Assembly (NCBI GenBank): GCA_021823425.1
Contig: JAKANX010000019.1
Span: forward strand, 1-15,123
DNA length: 15,123 bases
Source: Microcaldota archaeon
Lineage (GTDB): Archaea; Micrarchaeota; Micrarchaeia; Anstonellales; Bilamarchaeaceae
Reading direction: 5' to 3'
The translations under genes and the position numbers were made by a program. This document shows, piece by piece, positions 1 to 8,076 of the stretch. The notes under the pieces are model-generated. The model was not told where the DNA came from. It saw nothing but the letters and a program-made list of their open reading frames with translations, and did not search any database. Numbering within the stretch: the stretch's first letter is position 1; each line of letters opens with the position of its first letter.

Positions 1-1945
1 CCGCGTTCGCAGTGGATTCCTCCTCAATGACGTACATGCGTGAATCGTCCACGTACTCGCCCTGCGTGGAATTGTACGCGAAATTGAAATCGCTGAAATT
101 CGTGAAATAGCGGTTCAGGGAAATCGTAAGCTCGTAGTTCTGGCCGCTTCCGTCGAGCAGCCCCCAGCTTCCATCCCCGGTCGGCGCCTGAAGGCTCCTG
201 TTCGCGGCGAACGAGCCGCCCGTGGAATTCACCCTCGGGATTATGTACGCGCCGTCGCTGCACGACGGGCATCCTATTATGACGTAAATGTCCCGCTTGT
301 CCTTGAGCGCGGTTATGTTGTCGTCGTGAAGGAACGCCTCGTCCGGGCAGAGGCTGATTTGCGTTTCGCTGTAATTGGCCGCGGACGTTGCGGCGCTCCA
401 GTTCAGGCTCTCGCCGAAGCGCACTTCCAGATTGCCTGCGGAAGTGGAATTCTTGCAAGCCACGATGCTGAGGCCGAGGTGCGCCGCAGGAGTGGAGTTG
501 TAGGTTCCGGAGAAATTCACTGCGAGCAGCGCGGTTCCGGAAAGCTGCATCGTCCCGTTGTCGTGCGTGTGGTTGTGAATATGAGGCGGAGTGAATCCGT
601 CGTAGATGTACGCGATGCCTATGTTGCTCGCGAAAACCGTGCTGACCGCGGCACCCGATATGGGCGTGCCGTTCGCATACGTGTAATTAATCGCGGGGTA
701 GAACTGGTCCATGTAAATGTCGCCCATAGGTATCCCCAGATAGGTCACGTTCCCGCTCTGGGGGTAGCCGTTGTAATCTAGCATGAGCGCCCTCAGGTCT
801 ATCAGGGTCGCGTATTGCGCGGTGAAATAAACTGTTGTGAAATTCCGGTTGCCTGCGGAATCGTTCGCGTAAAGCGCAATGGAATTGGCGCCCGCGCTTG
901 CGTTTATGGACGAGTTCGCGCATCCCGGAAGCGAAACGTTCGCAGCTCCGTTTAACGAATACCAGCATGACGCGATGTTCGGGCCGGACACCGTGAAGTT
1001 GAGGCGTATGGACGAGGTGGTATTATAGGTCGTGTTCGCAGGGCTTTGGATTGCAAGCTGGGGCGCCACCGTGTCCACAGTGAAATTCCTGTTCGCGGCC
1101 CTTGCCCTGTTCCCGGCGGTGTCGTTCATGGTAACGTTGTAAAGGTAATATCCGTCCGCGAGGCTGGTTGCGTTGAGCCAGCAGTCCGTGGAGTTGCACG
1201 CCATGGAGTAATCGGTTCCGTTGAGGCTCAGTGTGGTGTTGGCGCGGTTGGCTTCGGTGTAATTGATTTCAACGTACGCCCAGATCCGGTTCAGGAATAT
1301 TCCGGAAAGGACGCTGCCTGAAGCGTAATCCAGCACAGGGCTTATGCTGTCCACGAAGAATGTCACGTTGGTGCTGTTCCTGTTCCCTGCGCTGTCGTTC
1401 GCGTAAATGCGCACGATGTGCGCGCCCTGCCCAAGGGCGCTTAAGGTGGCGTTCGCGCAGCCCGCAAGCGCGCTGTTCGCGCCCGTGTCCAGCGAATACC
1501 AGCATGAGTCCGGGTTCGCATCCGAAACCGTGAAATTTAGCGCAACGGAAGCCGCGTTGTACGTGGCGTTCGCGGGGATCTGGATTGCGACTGCGGGCGG
1601 AACCGTGTCCACTTCCACCGATATCCCAGTGGACGAGGAAAGCCCGAGGTGCTCGTAAACAGTGGCGTTTATGCTGTAGTTCCCGTCTCCCGGAACTGCG
1701 AGGCGAACGACGAAATTGCCGTTCGTGCTGTTCGTGGCGCTGTCCGCCTGCCCGCCGGTGGAATTGTAGATTGAAACGTTCGTGTATGTGAGATAAGGGT
1801 CGGTTGCAGTGACGTTGACGGCAATGGAGCGGTTCCCGATGTGCTCGCCGTCCGAAGGGTCATTTATGCTCGCTGAGAGCGCATCAGGCGTGGCGAAAAG
1901 GAGCGTAAATAAGACCGCCAAGAGCCAGTTTTTTTGCCACCCCAT
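1..1945 (-). CDS. Secreted Ig-repeat surface protein, N-terminal part (runs off left edge)
   Basis: The minus-strand frame is open from an in-frame TAA at 1970-1972 to base 1, giving about 648 residues with no stop, so this is a partial gene. Residues 1-25 form a signal peptide: basic MGWQK start, hydrophobic LLAVLFTLLFA core, cleavage near DALSA. An N-terminal beta domain (to ~1615) is followed by three Ig/FN3-like repeats of about 90 residues, with motifs CWYSL, GCAN, ANDSAGN and a closing VD. After ~815 the sequence is no longer repetitive. It holds an HxHxHxH run (residues 455-461) and a CPSC pair (559-562). N-x-S/T sequons are frequent. ATG 1945 was chosen over the in-frame ATG at 1951 because it lies about 27 nt from the TATA box and no Shine-Dalgarno sequence precedes either. 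The repeats match those of the two downstream-numbered large genes, so it is a paralogue in repeat content. Whether it carries the same C-terminal anchor is unseen. Role inferred: extracellular structural or binding protein. Confidence 0.88.
   Translation of the reverse strand, partial: MGWQKNWLLAVLFTLLFATPDALSASINDPSDGEHIGNRSIAVNVTATDPYLTYTNVSIYNSTGGQADSATNSTNGNFVVRLAVPGDGNYSINATVYEHLGLSSSTGISVEVDTVPPAVAIQIPANATYNAASVALNFTVSDANPDSCWYSLDTGANSALAGCANATLSALGQGAHIVRIYANDSAGNRNSTNVTFFVDSISPVLDYASGSVLSGIFLNRIWAYVEINYTEANRANTTLSLNGTDYSMACNSTDCWLNATSLADGYYLYNVTMNDTAGNRARAANRNFTVDTVAPQLAIQSPANTTYNTTSSIRLNFTVSGPNIASCWYSLNGAANVSLPGCANSSINASAGANSIALYANDSAGNRNFTTVYFTAQYATLIDLRALMLDYNGYPQSGNVTYLGIPMGDIYMDQFYPAINYTYANGTPISGAAVSTVFASNIGIAYIYDGFTPPHIHNHTHDNGTMQLSGTALLAVNFSGTYNSTPAAHLGLSIVACKNSTSAGNLEVRFGESLNWSAATSAANYSETQISLCPDEAFLHDDNITALKDKRDIYVIIGCPSCSDGAYIIPRVNSTGGSFAANRSLQAPTGDGSWGLLDGSGQNYELTISLNRYFTNFSDFNFAYNSTQGEYVDDSRMYVIEEESTANA
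815..1610 (-). repeat. Three tandem Ig/FN3-like repeats in the partial surface protein
   Basis: Repeat boundaries fall near 1610, 1350, 1070 and 815. The first and third repeats contain CWYSL followed 11-14 residues later by GCAN, then ANDSAGNRN. The middle one is a diverged form with CNSTDCW and NDTAGNRA. Each closes with an FxVD-type strand before a new proline-starting unit. The same unit recurs in the two large proteins at 2067-7631 and 8309-14299. An Ig-like fold is inferred from length and strand pattern. Confidence 0.75.
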
Positions 1946-1968
1946 CGCCATCAATATTCCATGCAAAA

Positions 1969-1976
1969 TTTATAAA
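1969..1976 (-). promoter_or_regulatory. Archaeal TATA box for the partial surface-protein gene
   Basis: TTTATAAA reads on the minus strand in a short A/T-rich patch. Its centre lies about 27 nt before ATG 1945 and about 21 nt before ATG 1951. Archaeal transcription normally starts about 25-27 nt after the TATA centre, so the transcript would begin at or next to ATG 1945, giving a leaderless mRNA. The lack of any Shine-Dalgarno match agrees with this. Confidence 0.65.
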
Positions 1977-2014
1977 TGCCGTCTCTTTGCCACGAGAGAA
2001 AAAAACGGGGCGGG

Positions 2015-2071
2015 AATGAAAAATCAGGAAAAATAGGAAAGGAGAGGGAAAATAAAAAATGAAAAATCAGG
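2015..2071. repeat. 14-bp direct repeat across the 3' end of the 1854-residue gene
   Basis: The 14-mer aatgaaaaatcagg occurs at 2015-2028 and again at 2058-2071, 43 bp apart. The second copy includes the TGA stop and the first T tract of the gene. On the minus strand each copy reads CCTGATTTTTCATT. It may be a small local duplication of the gene end or a doubled termination signal. Nothing mobile surrounds it. Confidence 0.6.
2049..2066 (-). terminator. T-tract terminator after the 1854-residue surface protein
   Basis: Directly after the TGA stop at 2067-2069 the minus strand runs through T tracts at 2062-2066, 2054-2059 and 2049-2052, separated by single bases or a CA. No strong hairpin precedes them. 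Oligo-T tracts alone can terminate archaeal RNA polymerase, so this fits an archaeal terminator. Confidence 0.55.
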
Positions 2072-5000
2072 CGGGAGGCGCGCCAGCCGCGGGCTTCTTG
2101 CCCTTGAACTTGTAGCCTTCGGGCGCGGCGCTTGCCTTGGGCGGCTCCTTCTTCGTCATGAAGAAGTAGGCGGCTCCAATCACCACCACAATCAGCACTA
2201 TGATTGCGATGATTCCGCCCATTCCGCTGCCCTGCTGCTGCGCAGGGGGCTGCTGCGTCCCCTGTCCTCCAGAAGGAGGCTGCGTTGTCCCGTTCCCTCC
2301 GGAAACAGGCGGCTTCTCAACCGGCATGCACGAGTACGCCCCTCCGACGTTCTGGCACGAATAGCCGGAAGCGCATCCGGTCGTGAGGCACGTCTCAGGC
2401 GGCGCGCTCGCGAGCACCGGCCCCGCTATCGCGAAGTACGAGAAGCCCGGGGTTATCGCCTCATAGTAGTAGTAAGAGGCGTCGTCCGCAAGCAGGTGCG
2501 TGGGCAGCTTTGTCCATATGCTTCCCACGAGCCTGTACAGGGCTATCGAGTTCGGGTCTATGTGGTTCGCGTCAACCCAGTCCTTGGGCACCTTGAACCG
2601 TATGGTCGCGTTCGTGATGTTCGCGGGCGGCCTGTTGGTGTGCAGCTGCATGTACTGGTAGACGCTGACGTTGTCCAGTATCGGCGGGATTCCGCTGTCG
2701 TTTGCGAGCGTTCCGCCGACTTCGGGCGGAACCCCTATTCCGGTTATCACGACCGCGTATATTCCGGTGTCGTTCTCCGTGGTCCCGTTAAGGTTCGCGC
2801 CCTGCGCGGTAGGCGGCTCGCAGGCGTATGCGCCCTGCGCTGCCATGCACGCAAACCCGGTGGCGCATCCCTGCGTCCTGCAATCAGTGGTGTTCTGCTG
2901 CGGGGTCTGATTGGTCGAGCCGTTGTAAGGCGTTCCCCCTCCTGCGAACTGGTCGCCTCCTGCCGGACCCGGCGTGGCCTTGGCGTAGGCCACCGCAATC
3001 GTGTTCGGGCCCTGCATGAGCGCCTCGCCGTTTATGTAGAGGCTTCCGACCGCGTAGTCGCTCGGCGGCAGCGTGCGCCCGTTGAGCACGACGCTAACCG
3101 CGTCGCCGCTCGCAATTCCGAGCATGCTGGTAAGGTTAAGCCCTGAAGACGAGGCCATCATTATGGTCCCGTTCCAGTAGTTCACGCTTCCCGCTGTTCC
3201 TGGCTGTATGGACGTGTTCCCGAAAATCGGGAAGCTTATCGTCGCGTTCGCCCTGAGCTTTGCGGTGGAGCCGTTCACCCAGTCGAGCCGCGAGATGTTC
3301 GCTATCGGGTAGGTGTAGGTCTGCAGGCAGACATAGAACCAATTCCCGTATGTGGGCGAGCCGTTGATGTTGTCCTGCGCCCAGTCGCAATTCACCCTGC
3401 ACGTAGGCACGTGCGCCAGCGCGAGCGGCCCTGAGACGCACGGGGGCGTCACGTCTACGAATCCGGCTCCTTCGTCAGCCTCTAGCGTTATGCCCGTAGC
3501 GATGGCGTAGAACGTTGAGTTAACGAACGGCAGCATCGGCGAAGTGTTCGTCATGGTCACGTTCACGGGGAACGTGAACTCCACCGAGGTGTTGTCCGGG
3601 TGGTAGAACGGGCTTATCGCAGTTATGTTTATCGCGTAGCTCGTGTTGTACATCCTTCCGGGCATAGGCCCGAGCGCCGGGTTGAATCCCGTGAGGGACT
3701 GCCCGTTCACTCCCACGGGCGGCTGCGGCGCCATCACCATGTGCACCGTATACGTGTTGTTTCCGGTGAGGCCCGTGAGCACCATCGTAGTGGATCCGGT
3801 GGGCATTCCTCCGACGATTTCCATTCCCGTCATGTTCATCTCTGTGCTAGAATTGCTGTTTAAGTTGTCCAGCGTTATGGTGTAGCCGTCAGCCATCCCT
3901 CCCAGTGCGTTCCTGTTGGGCGCATAGAGCGTCAGGTTCGTGATTCCCCCTATCGGGTACATCTTCTGCACCTGCTTGAAGGCAGGCACCATTCCAGGCG
4001 TGAACAGGGTGAAGACCGCGGTGCTGTTAGTCAGCCCGACTTCCGTGCTGAAGCTGAACACGTAGTCGTACGCGTAGTTCTCCATCGTGTTCCCTCTCGC
4101 GAAGAACGGCGCGCTGATATACAGCGGGCTTATCATGCTGCCGGCAGGCGCCAGCATTGGAACGCTGCCCGGCGTAGGAATCTGGTAGTACGGAATCGGC
4201 AGCGTATACGAGGCGCGCCTCTGCGTGAATGCCTCGGCGCCGGGATTGAACGTGAGCCCGGGTGCCGCGGTAATCCAGTAGTTGAAGTCCGTGTTGTTGA
4301 ATATCAGCAGCGGCTTTCCGTTGTACACCCTGAACTGCAGGGTCGCGTTCGCCATGTTGCCAGCGTTGTCCAGATCCCACATGACCACGGTGTAATCGCC
4401 GCTGTACTGCGCGGAAATCGGGCAGGTGTTGAACCCGCTCGTGCTGCCCTGGCAGCTCCACGAGAGGTTGCCGGGCCCATGGTAGTATGCGGTTATGTTC
4501 CAGAGCGCGAGCCCGGAAAGCGCGTCCGTGAAGGACGAATTGGCGAAGGTAGTCTGCTGCCCAGGGCGGTCGGCTATGAAGTTGTTCCCGTCGTTGGGCA
4601 TTCCGGAGTATATTCCGCCGACAATTATCTGCGGGGCGGTGCTGTCAACAGTGATGGTGATGTTGCCCCATCCCTCGTTGCCCGCGGTGTCGTTCGCCCA
4701 TGCGCTTATGTTGTAGCGGCCGTCCGCGAGCCCCGTGATGTTGAGCATCGCGGTGCAGTTGTACGCAGAGCCGTTGATAGCCGTGCAATTGAGCGAATTA
4801 TTGACAAGCCCCGTCTCCGTTGAAAGCGCGGCGTTGCCGGCAAGGTGGATATCGGTTATCACGAAGTTGAGCGGCCTGAGCGTGCCCGAGGCGTTGCTTA
4901 TGTTCACGCCGCCCGTTATCGGACCGTAATATGTTATTTCAGGCGGAGTGGTGTCAAAGGTAATTGTCCTCACTTCAGTGGCGTTCGTATTGTTCGCGCT

Positions 5001-7631
5001 GTCGTTCATCACGAACCACCAGGTGTACACGCCGTCGCCGCTGTGCGCGTTGCCGTTCCCGAAAATCGAGTTGAGCGCGGCAATCGTGTATGTGTGGCTG
5101 CAGTTTCCACCCGAAGCAGGGGCCATGTATGAGTCGTTCGTGGTTCCGTTGCTGAGCGTAAATGTGCACGTGTCCGGGTGTATTTCGGTATAGTTGGCAG
5201 TGAACTTCGTATCGCCATTCGCGATGGAATCGTTCGCCGGAGAGTTGGAAACGAGCGCGGGCGCGGTCTTGTCGTAGGTGAAATTGACCGCGGAGGAATT
5301 GGAGTTCCCGACCGCGTCAGTAGCCGTTATGGTGAAGGTGTAGTTGCCTTCGTTCGTGAAGCCGAGCGCAGGGTATGCGCATATCCCTGTGCCGGATATC
5401 GGCGCGCCTCCGTTGAGCGTATAGCTGTAATTGCAAATGCTCAGGCCGCTTCCTGAGTCGCTGAAGGTGAATTGCACGTCTAGCTGACCCACGCTGCTGT
5501 TGCTCACTATGGTGTTGTTGAGGGGGTAAGTAACGGATACCGCGGGCGCAGTGTCGTCTACAGTATATGAGGCCGTAGCCGTTCCGTTCGTATTTCCGGC
5601 GTTGTCCGTTGCTACGAAAGTTATTGCGCACGCACCGCTGGAAGCACAGCCCAGCGCAGCTCCGGTTGTGGAAACCGTATAAAGGCTCCCGCTAACAAGC
5701 GCCATGGATACCCCGTTCGCCTTCACGGACGCGATTCCGCTTCCGCTGTCGCTGGCAGTGACGTTCACCCACACCGTCTGGGACGATTTCGCGTACGTGA
5801 CGTTGACCCAGCCCCCGCTGACCGAAGGCGCGATGGTGTCCACCAAAAATGAAACCGTACTCGTGTTAAGGTTTCCGGCATTGTCCACGGCCCTGACCGT
5901 TACCGTATGCGCCCCTTCCCCGAGCGAGGCGAGCGATGCGTTGCCGCACCCGACGACGGTTGAAGCGTCCAGGGTGTAGTTGCACGAAGCGATGCCGGAA
6001 GACGGGTCGCTCGTGGTGTAATTCAGGGGGACTGTAGAGGTGTTGTAAGTGGTGTTTGCCGGGCTCGAGACCACGAGAACCGGTGCAACTGTATCCGTGA
6101 TGAATGACACGCGCGTGGAGTTCATGTTTCCTGCGGTGTCGTTCACGAACACCGTGAGGGTATGGAAACCGTCTGTGGTTGCATACTGCCCGGTGATATT
6201 TGCGCATGCTGCAAGAGTAACGTTCGCCGCACCCATGCTGAACCAGCATCCTGCGATTGTGCCGGCATCTGAAACTATGTAGTTGCCTGTGCTCTGCTGG
6301 GCGTTATAGGTCGTATTGGTGGGATACAGCAGCGTAATCGCAGGTGCAATAGTATCAACTGAGAATGAAACGGTTGCGCTTCCCCTGTTGTTCACTGAGT
6401 CGTTGGAATAAACGACCAGCGTATGGGCGCCATCGCTCTGGGCAGGAAGCGTGGTGTTGCTGCAGGTTCCGATTGAAACCGCCGCGCCTCCGTCTATGGT
6501 GTAAACGCACTTGGTGCTGTCTACGCCTGAGCCGGAATCTACAGTTGTGAAGCTGAGGGCCGGTGTGGAGGTTGCATAAGTAGTATTGGAAGGAGACTGT
6601 ATCGTGACCGTTGGGGCCGTGGTGTCCACAGTGAAGTTCCGCGTGGCACTGACGTTCCAGTTGCCTGCATTGTCACTGCAGTTCACGTACCAAGTGTAAT
6701 AGCCGTCGGCAGTGCCTGCATACATCCGCACGTCTTCAGTATTGTTTGCAACTACGAAGTTGCCAAGGAATGCCCCGTTCATGTAAATGGTGCAATTCAG
6801 GTTCGCCGCAATGTTGTCCGTAGCCGTGTAGTTGAAGGTTATGTTGTTGTTGCTTGTGAAGAGGTTGTTCGCAGGGCCGTTGGGCGTCACTACCGGAGCG
6901 GTTACGTCCACGGTGAAAATTGATATGTTCGAAGCGCGGTTTCCAGCGCTGTCATTCACGGTAACTGTCACGTTGTGCTGGCCGTCTGCAAGTGCAGCGA
7001 GAGTAGTGTTCAGGCACCCTGTGCCGTTTTGGGCCCCGCCATCAACAGTCCAATTGCAGGCATCGAGGTTCGCATCTGAAGCAGTAAAGTCCAGTGCAGG
7101 GGTCGCGTTGCTTATGTTGCCGCCGTTTGCAGGGGATTGAATTGCAACCAAGGGCGTAGTAGTGTCAATAATTATCGCATGCGCCCCGGCGAATGTTCCG
7201 ACAGCAGGAAGAGTATTGTCAGCAGCCACTAAGCCCGTGGCAGTATCATTTATCGTTGTCGTACCATTAAGCACTAGGGAGCTCGTTGTATTGTAATCCA
7301 AATCAGCCGAATTCTCCCCGCCAGCGACCGTATACCGGAATGTAAGCACAGTGCCGGGTGAGCCAGAGAGATAATTCGCCAAGCCATTTGAATTTAGATC
7401 GATAACAGGAACTCCTCCGTTAACAGTCACCGATTCATTGTAAGTCACGGTTATATCTATGACTTCGCCGATTGTGAATGCGCCGTTGGCATGGGCGGTT
7501 GTTACGCTGGTTACGCCTGGTGCGGCAAAGCTCGCGCTAAGGGCGAACATGATGCCGAAAAGCATGAGCGAGAATAGCTTCGCGAAACCGGCTGCGTTCT
7601 GCTGGGACATTCTTGATGCTGTGGTTTTCAT
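2067..7631 (-). CDS. Large secreted surface protein: ten Ig-like repeats, PGF-pre-PGF domain, C-terminal membrane anchor
   Basis: It encodes 1854 residues. Start ATG 7631 is chosen because GAGGTG lies 5 nt upstream and it gives a clean signal peptide (MKTTASRM..., hydrophobic FSLMLFGIMFALSASFA, cleavage about residue 36); an ATG at 7775 would bury this behind 48 residues. Order: an N-terminal beta domain (residues ~37-155) of the kind found in bacterial adhesins; ten Ig/FN3-like repeats (~156-1105); about 500 non-repetitive residues with several Cys; a four-Cys motif; a PGF-pre-PGF domain containing IRFKVPKDW and TPGFSYFAIAG; a second four-Cys motif; a Pro/Gln/Gly-rich linker; a TM helix (GGIIAIIVLIVVVIGAAYFF); and a Lys-rich tail of about 30 residues. 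No enzyme motif is visible. It probably sits outside the membrane as a glycosylated structural or adhesive protein. The stop of a small ORF lies 2 nt upstream, suggesting coupled translation. Confidence 0.9.
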   Translation of the reverse strand: MKTTASRMSQQNAAGFAKLFSLMLFGIMFALSASFAAPGVTSVTTAHANGAFTIGEVIDITVTYNESVTVNGGVPVIDLNSNGLANYLSGSPGTVLTFRYTVAGGENSADLDYNTTSSLVLNGTTTINDTATGLVAADNTLPAVGTFAGAHAIIIDTTTPLVAIQSPANGGNISNATPALDFTASDANLDACNWTVDGGAQNGTGCLNTTLAALADGQHNVTVTVNDSAGNRASNISIFTVDVTAPVVTPNGPANNLFTSNNNITFNYTATDNIAANLNCTIYMNGAFLGNFVVANNTEDVRMYAGTADGYYTWYVNCSDNAGNWNVSATRNFTVDTTAPTVTIQSPSNTTYATSTPALSFTTVDSGSGVDSTKCVYTIDGGAAVSIGTCSNTTLPAQSDGAHTLVVYSNDSVNNRGSATVSFSVDTIAPAITLLYPTNTTYNAQQSTGNYIVSDAGTIAGCWFSMGAANVTLAACANITGQYATTDGFHTLTVFVNDTAGNMNSTRVSFITDTVAPVLVVSSPANTTYNTSTVPLNYTTSDPSSGIASCNYTLDASTVVGCGNASLASLGEGAHTVTVRAVDNAGNLNTSTVSFLVDTIAPSVSGGWVNVTYAKSSQTVWVNVTASDSGSGIASVKANGVSMALVSGSLYTVSTTGAALGCASSGACAITFVATDNAGNTNGTATASYTVDDTAPAVSVTYPLNNTIVSNSSVGQLDVQFTFSDSGSGLSICNYSYTLNGGAPISGTGICAYPALGFTNEGNYTFTITATDAVGNSNSSAVNFTYDKTAPALVSNSPANDSIANGDTKFTANYTEIHPDTCTFTLSNGTTNDSYMAPASGGNCSHTYTIAALNSIFGNGNAHSGDGVYTWWFVMNDSANNTNATEVRTITFDTTPPEITYYGPITGGVNISNASGTLRPLNFVITDIHLAGNAALSTETGLVNNSLNCTAINGSAYNCTAMLNITGLADGRYNISAWANDTAGNEGWGNITITVDSTAPQIIVGGIYSGMPNDGNNFIADRPGQQTTFANSSFTDALSGLALWNITAYYHGPGNLSWSCQGSTSGFNTCPISAQYSGDYTVVMWDLDNAGNMANATLQFRVYNGKPLLIFNNTDFNYWITAAPGLTFNPGAEAFTQRRASYTLPIPYYQIPTPGSVPMLAPAGSMISPLYISAPFFARGNTMENYAYDYVFSFSTEVGLTNSTAVFTLFTPGMVPAFKQVQKMYPIGGITNLTLYAPNRNALGGMADGYTITLDNLNSNSSTEMNMTGMEIVGGMPTGSTTMVLTGLTGNNTYTVHMVMAPQPPVGVNGQSLTGFNPALGPMPGRMYNTSYAINITAISPFYHPDNTSVEFTFPVNVTMTNTSPMLPFVNSTFYAIATGITLEADEGAGFVDVTPPCVSGPLALAHVPTCRVNCDWAQDNINGSPTYGNWFYVCLQTYTYPIANISRLDWVNGSTAKLRANATISFPIFGNTSIQPGTAGSVNYWNGTIMMASSSGLNLTSMLGIASGDAVSVVLNGRTLPPSDYAVGSLYINGEALMQGPNTIAVAYAKATPGPAGGDQFAGGGTPYNGSTNQTPQQNTTDCRTQGCATGFACMAAQGAYACEPPTAQGANLNGTTENDTGIYAVVITGIGVPPEVGGTLANDSGIPPILDNVSVYQYMQLHTNRPPANITNATIRFKVPKDWVDANHIDPNSIALYRLVGSIWTKLPTHLLADDASYYYYEAITPGFSYFAIAGPVLASAPPETCLTTGCASGYSCQNVGGAYSCMPVEKPPVSGGNGTTQPPSGGQGTQQPPAQQQGSGMGGIIAIIVLIVVVIGAAYFFMTKKEPPKASAAPEGYKFKGKKPAAGAPPA
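2328..2390 (-). repeat. Four-Cys motif, copy 1 (C-terminal of the 1854-residue protein)
   Basis: 21 residues with spacing C-x4-C-x5-C-x8-C (CLTTGC at the start, AYSC at the end). It lies between the PGF-pre-PGF domain and the membrane helix. Spacing identical to two other copies suggests a small disulphide-bonded module. Confidence 0.7.
2400..2760 (-). other. PGF-pre-PGF domain of the 1854-residue protein
   Basis: The segment reads IRFKVPKDW, then NHIDPNSIALYRLVGSIW, a DDASYYYYEA strand and TPGFSYFAIAG. This matches the archaeal PGF-pre-PGF domain, usually found just before C-terminal anchors of surface proteins (family knowledge). It is clearly homologous to the copy at about 8705-9080. No PGF-CTERM sorting signal follows; a TM helix with a soluble tail follows instead. 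Confidence 0.75.
2820..2882 (-). repeat. Four-Cys motif, copy 2 (internal, before PGF-pre-PGF)
   Basis: 21 residues, C-x4-C-x5-C-x8-C (CRTQGC at the start, AYAC at the end). It lies on the other side of the PGF-pre-PGF domain from copy 1, so in this protein the domain is flanked by two copies. Confidence 0.7.
4316..7165 (-). repeat. Ten tandem Ig/FN3-like repeats in the 1854-residue protein
   Basis: Boundaries fall near 7165, 6905, 6620, 6350, 6090, 5836, 5553, 5270, 4951, 4642 and 4316, so units run from about 87 to 108 residues. Each starts with a (V/I/T)AP-type proline strand, often followed by SPANTTYN, and ends in NDSAGN or DNAGN and FxVDT. Most have a Cys pair in the middle of the unit. 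Sequence divergence between units is high, so this is an old array rather than a recent DNA-level expansion. Confidence 0.8.
7165..7523 (-). other. N-terminal adhesin-like beta domain of the 1854-residue protein
   Basis: Just after the signal peptide, motifs such as GEVIDITVTYNESV, LTFRYTV, GENSADLDY and a closing AIIIDTT resemble a beta-strand repeat common in bacterial and cyanobacterial RTX-type or adhesin proteins (recognition from memory of the family). It lacks the CWYSL/GCAN features of the following repeats. Hand count of G+C over 7201-7440 is 115/240 (48%), against 35/60 and 36/60 in sample lines of the protease gene. Confidence 0.6.
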
Positions 7632-7633
7632 GT

Positions 7634-7966
7634 TCACACCTCTGATTGATTGGAATTTTCCGCGCTTTCCACTGGATAAGGATGATTTGCGGTTGATGAT
7701 GAGAAGGAGTTCGCTGCCGGAGAAAAAGACGGCGCTAATCGGGCGGATGAACACTGGGGCGGCGCATGGGACCACGGCTTGAAAAAGAGCGCGCGGAACG
7801 CCCTGAAGGATGCGGGGATTTTTCCCGCCTGCGTTATCGCGATGAAGAAGATTGCGGCTGCCGCGAAAATGAACGGCAGTAGCATTGAAAAGAAGTATCC
7901 GGCACGGAATTCATTTTTTATAGTTGCGGTATCCATTCTTACACTTCCGATGCGCTGTTTGCGCAA
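7634..7966 (-). CDS. Small hypothetical membrane protein, translationally coupled to the downstream surface protein
   Basis: About 110 residues. I do not recognise a family. A TTG start at 7966 is favoured because AGGAGGAG lies 8 nt upstream; ATG 7936 (MDTATIKNEF) is the alternative. After a basic N-terminus comes one hydrophobic helix (FFSMLLPFIFAAAAIFFIAI), then a basic loop (KIPASFRAFRALFFK) and a Ser/Pro/Asn-rich tail of about 45 residues. The TGA stop at 7634-7636 is 2 nt before the ATG of the 1854-residue protein and overlaps its Shine-Dalgarno region, so the two are probably co-transcribed. Third-position G/C is high in the first half of this frame but shifts to the neighbouring frame from about 7770 onward. 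The tail may therefore be non-native (see findings). Function unknown. Confidence 0.5.
   Translation of the reverse strand: MRKQRIGSVRMDTATIKNEFRAGYFFSMLLPFIFAAAAIFFIAITQAGKIPASFRAFRALFFKPWSHAPPQCSSARLAPSFSPAANSFSSSTANHPYPVESAENSNQSEV
7637..7642 (-). promoter_or_regulatory. Ribosome binding site of the 1854-residue surface protein
   Basis: GAGGTG ends 5 nt before ATG 7631 and overlaps the last codons of the small upstream ORF. It sets the start at 7631 rather than the longer in-frame ATG at 7775 and supports coupled translation. Confidence 0.6.
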
Positions 7967-7974
7967 AAGGATTT

Positions 7975-7982
7975 CTCCTCCT
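7975..7982 (-). promoter_or_regulatory. Strong Shine-Dalgarno site deciding a TTG start
   Basis: AGGAGGAG on the minus strand, 8 nt before TTG 7966, is the best Shine-Dalgarno match I see in the window. It argues that the small ORF is translated from a leadered mRNA, unlike the two neighbouring genes with apparently leaderless starts. Confidence 0.55.
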
Positions 7983-8024
7983 GCGGTAAAATCAAAACCC
8001 AAGTTATGGACTACAAGGATAACA

Positions 8025-8032
8025 TTTATAAA
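8025..8032 (-). promoter_or_regulatory. TATA box for the small ORF / 1854-residue protein operon
   Basis: TTTATAAA, preceded on the minus strand by the purine/A-rich GGAAAAC that resembles an archaeal BRE. Predicted transcription start is near 8002-8005, leaving a leader of about 40 nt that holds the AGGAGGAG site. No second TATA box is seen before ATG 7631, so both genes probably use this promoter. The element is palindromic and could also fire rightward. Confidence 0.6.
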
Positions 8033-8076
8033 CGTTTTCCCGCGCGCCGAACTTCTCCGGAATGCGGGAACGCCTG

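Noticed and set aside
260..271. CPSC pair as a thioredoxin-type active site
   Set aside because: The surrounding sequence does not show the thioredoxin pattern (no WAxWC-like context or cis-Pro that I can see). More likely a structural or metal-binding Cys pair.
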